The notes under the pieces are model-generated. The model ran no database searches, was not told the DNA's origin, and was given only the letters and a program-made list of their open reading frames with translations. A program made the position numbers and the translations under genes. A stretch of DNA of 64,000 nt from Pseudovibrio exalbescens DSM 16456 (GTDB lineage: Bacteria; Pseudomonadota; Alphaproteobacteria; Rhizobiales; Stappiaceae): the NCBI RefSeq assembly GCF_000422785.1, contig NZ_KE383920.1, forward strand, positions 1 to 64,000. The letters run 5' to 3'. Positions 63,959-64,000 of this stretch are shown here, in pieces. How positions within the stretch are numbered: position 1 is the stretch's first letter; each line of letters opens with the position of its first letter.

Positions 63959-64000
63959 ATGTTGGATCCTGCCCTCAAGACCTTGTTGTTGCCGTTTGAA
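63959..64000 (+). CDS. Possible start of a methyltransferase gene cut by the window edge
   Basis: An ATG at 63959 opens MLDPALKTLLLPFE and runs off the right edge. The wording recalls the N-terminus of alphaproteobacterial RsmC-like 16S rRNA methyltransferases, but 14 residues cannot prove it. No strong ribosome site is seen (AAGGC lies upstream). Confidence 0.4.
   Translation, partial: MLDPALKTLLLPFE

Overview
The window reads as chromosomal DNA of a heterotrophic, probably marine or halotolerant alphaproteobacterium. Grounds: two TRAP transporter operons, an ectoine/hydroxyectoine catabolic operon of the EnuR-Ehu-Eut-Doe type, a pca operon with a PcaQ-type LysR regulator, palindrome-rich alphaproteobacterial intergenic repeats, and moderate GC content. 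No order or genus can be fixed from this evidence. No rRNA, tRNA, CRISPR array or intact transposon was seen.

Layout. 1-450: the likely start of a gene leaving the window, then a pair of palindromic direct repeats. 450-9136: an RpiR regulator divergent from a seven-gene catabolic operon (N-formylglutamate amidohydrolase-like enzyme, TRAP transporter, glutamine-synthetase-like ligase, aldehyde dehydrogenase, iron alcohol dehydrogenase). It looks like a gamma-glutamylation route for an imported amino alcohol or amine and is the best candidate here for an undescribed pathway. 9273-17000: an M20-type amidohydrolase divergent from a peptide-type ABC transporter whose second permease and first ATPase are fused, ending with a GntR/FadR regulator. 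17155-30573: an apparently complete ectoine/5-hydroxyectoine system, with regulator, ABC importer, EutABC, ectoine hydrolase, an ArgE-like deacetylase, a Lrp/AsnC regulator, semialdehyde dehydrogenase and aminotransferase.

30757-35635: a 6-phospho-beta-glucosidase-like GH1 enzyme translationally coupled to a methyltransferase, then class II aldolase and a PfkB kinase. 35721-40807: an NhaR-like LysR gene divergent from dabB-dabA, a two-component inorganic carbon (CO2/bicarbonate) uptake system. 40836-42396: three tandem copies of a ~350-bp palindromic repeat and an IS5-type transposase remnant. 42592-46087: GMC oxidoreductase, TetR regulator divergent from an HPP membrane protein with a perfect operator palindrome between them, and a GyrI-like ligand-binding protein.

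46126-58983: the protocatechuate branch of the beta-ketoadipate pathway. pobA diverges from pcaDCHGIJFB; after a small YbjN-type secreted protein comes a convergent TRAP operon led by pcaQ, implying that this transporter imports the aromatic substrate. 59519-64000: an orphan PheC-like binding protein, an NTF2-like protein, a secreted trypsin-like protease with a TTG start, a 58-residue membrane microprotein, peptide release factor 3 (prfC), and the first codons of a further gene.

Two operon-wide patterns stand out. Intrinsic hairpins follow both ABC binding-protein genes and precede their permeases, which should enrich the binding proteins. A 12-bp perfect hairpin buries the ribosome binding site of the glutamine-synthetase-like gene. 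All functional calls rest on reading the sequence and recalled family features; no database search was run.
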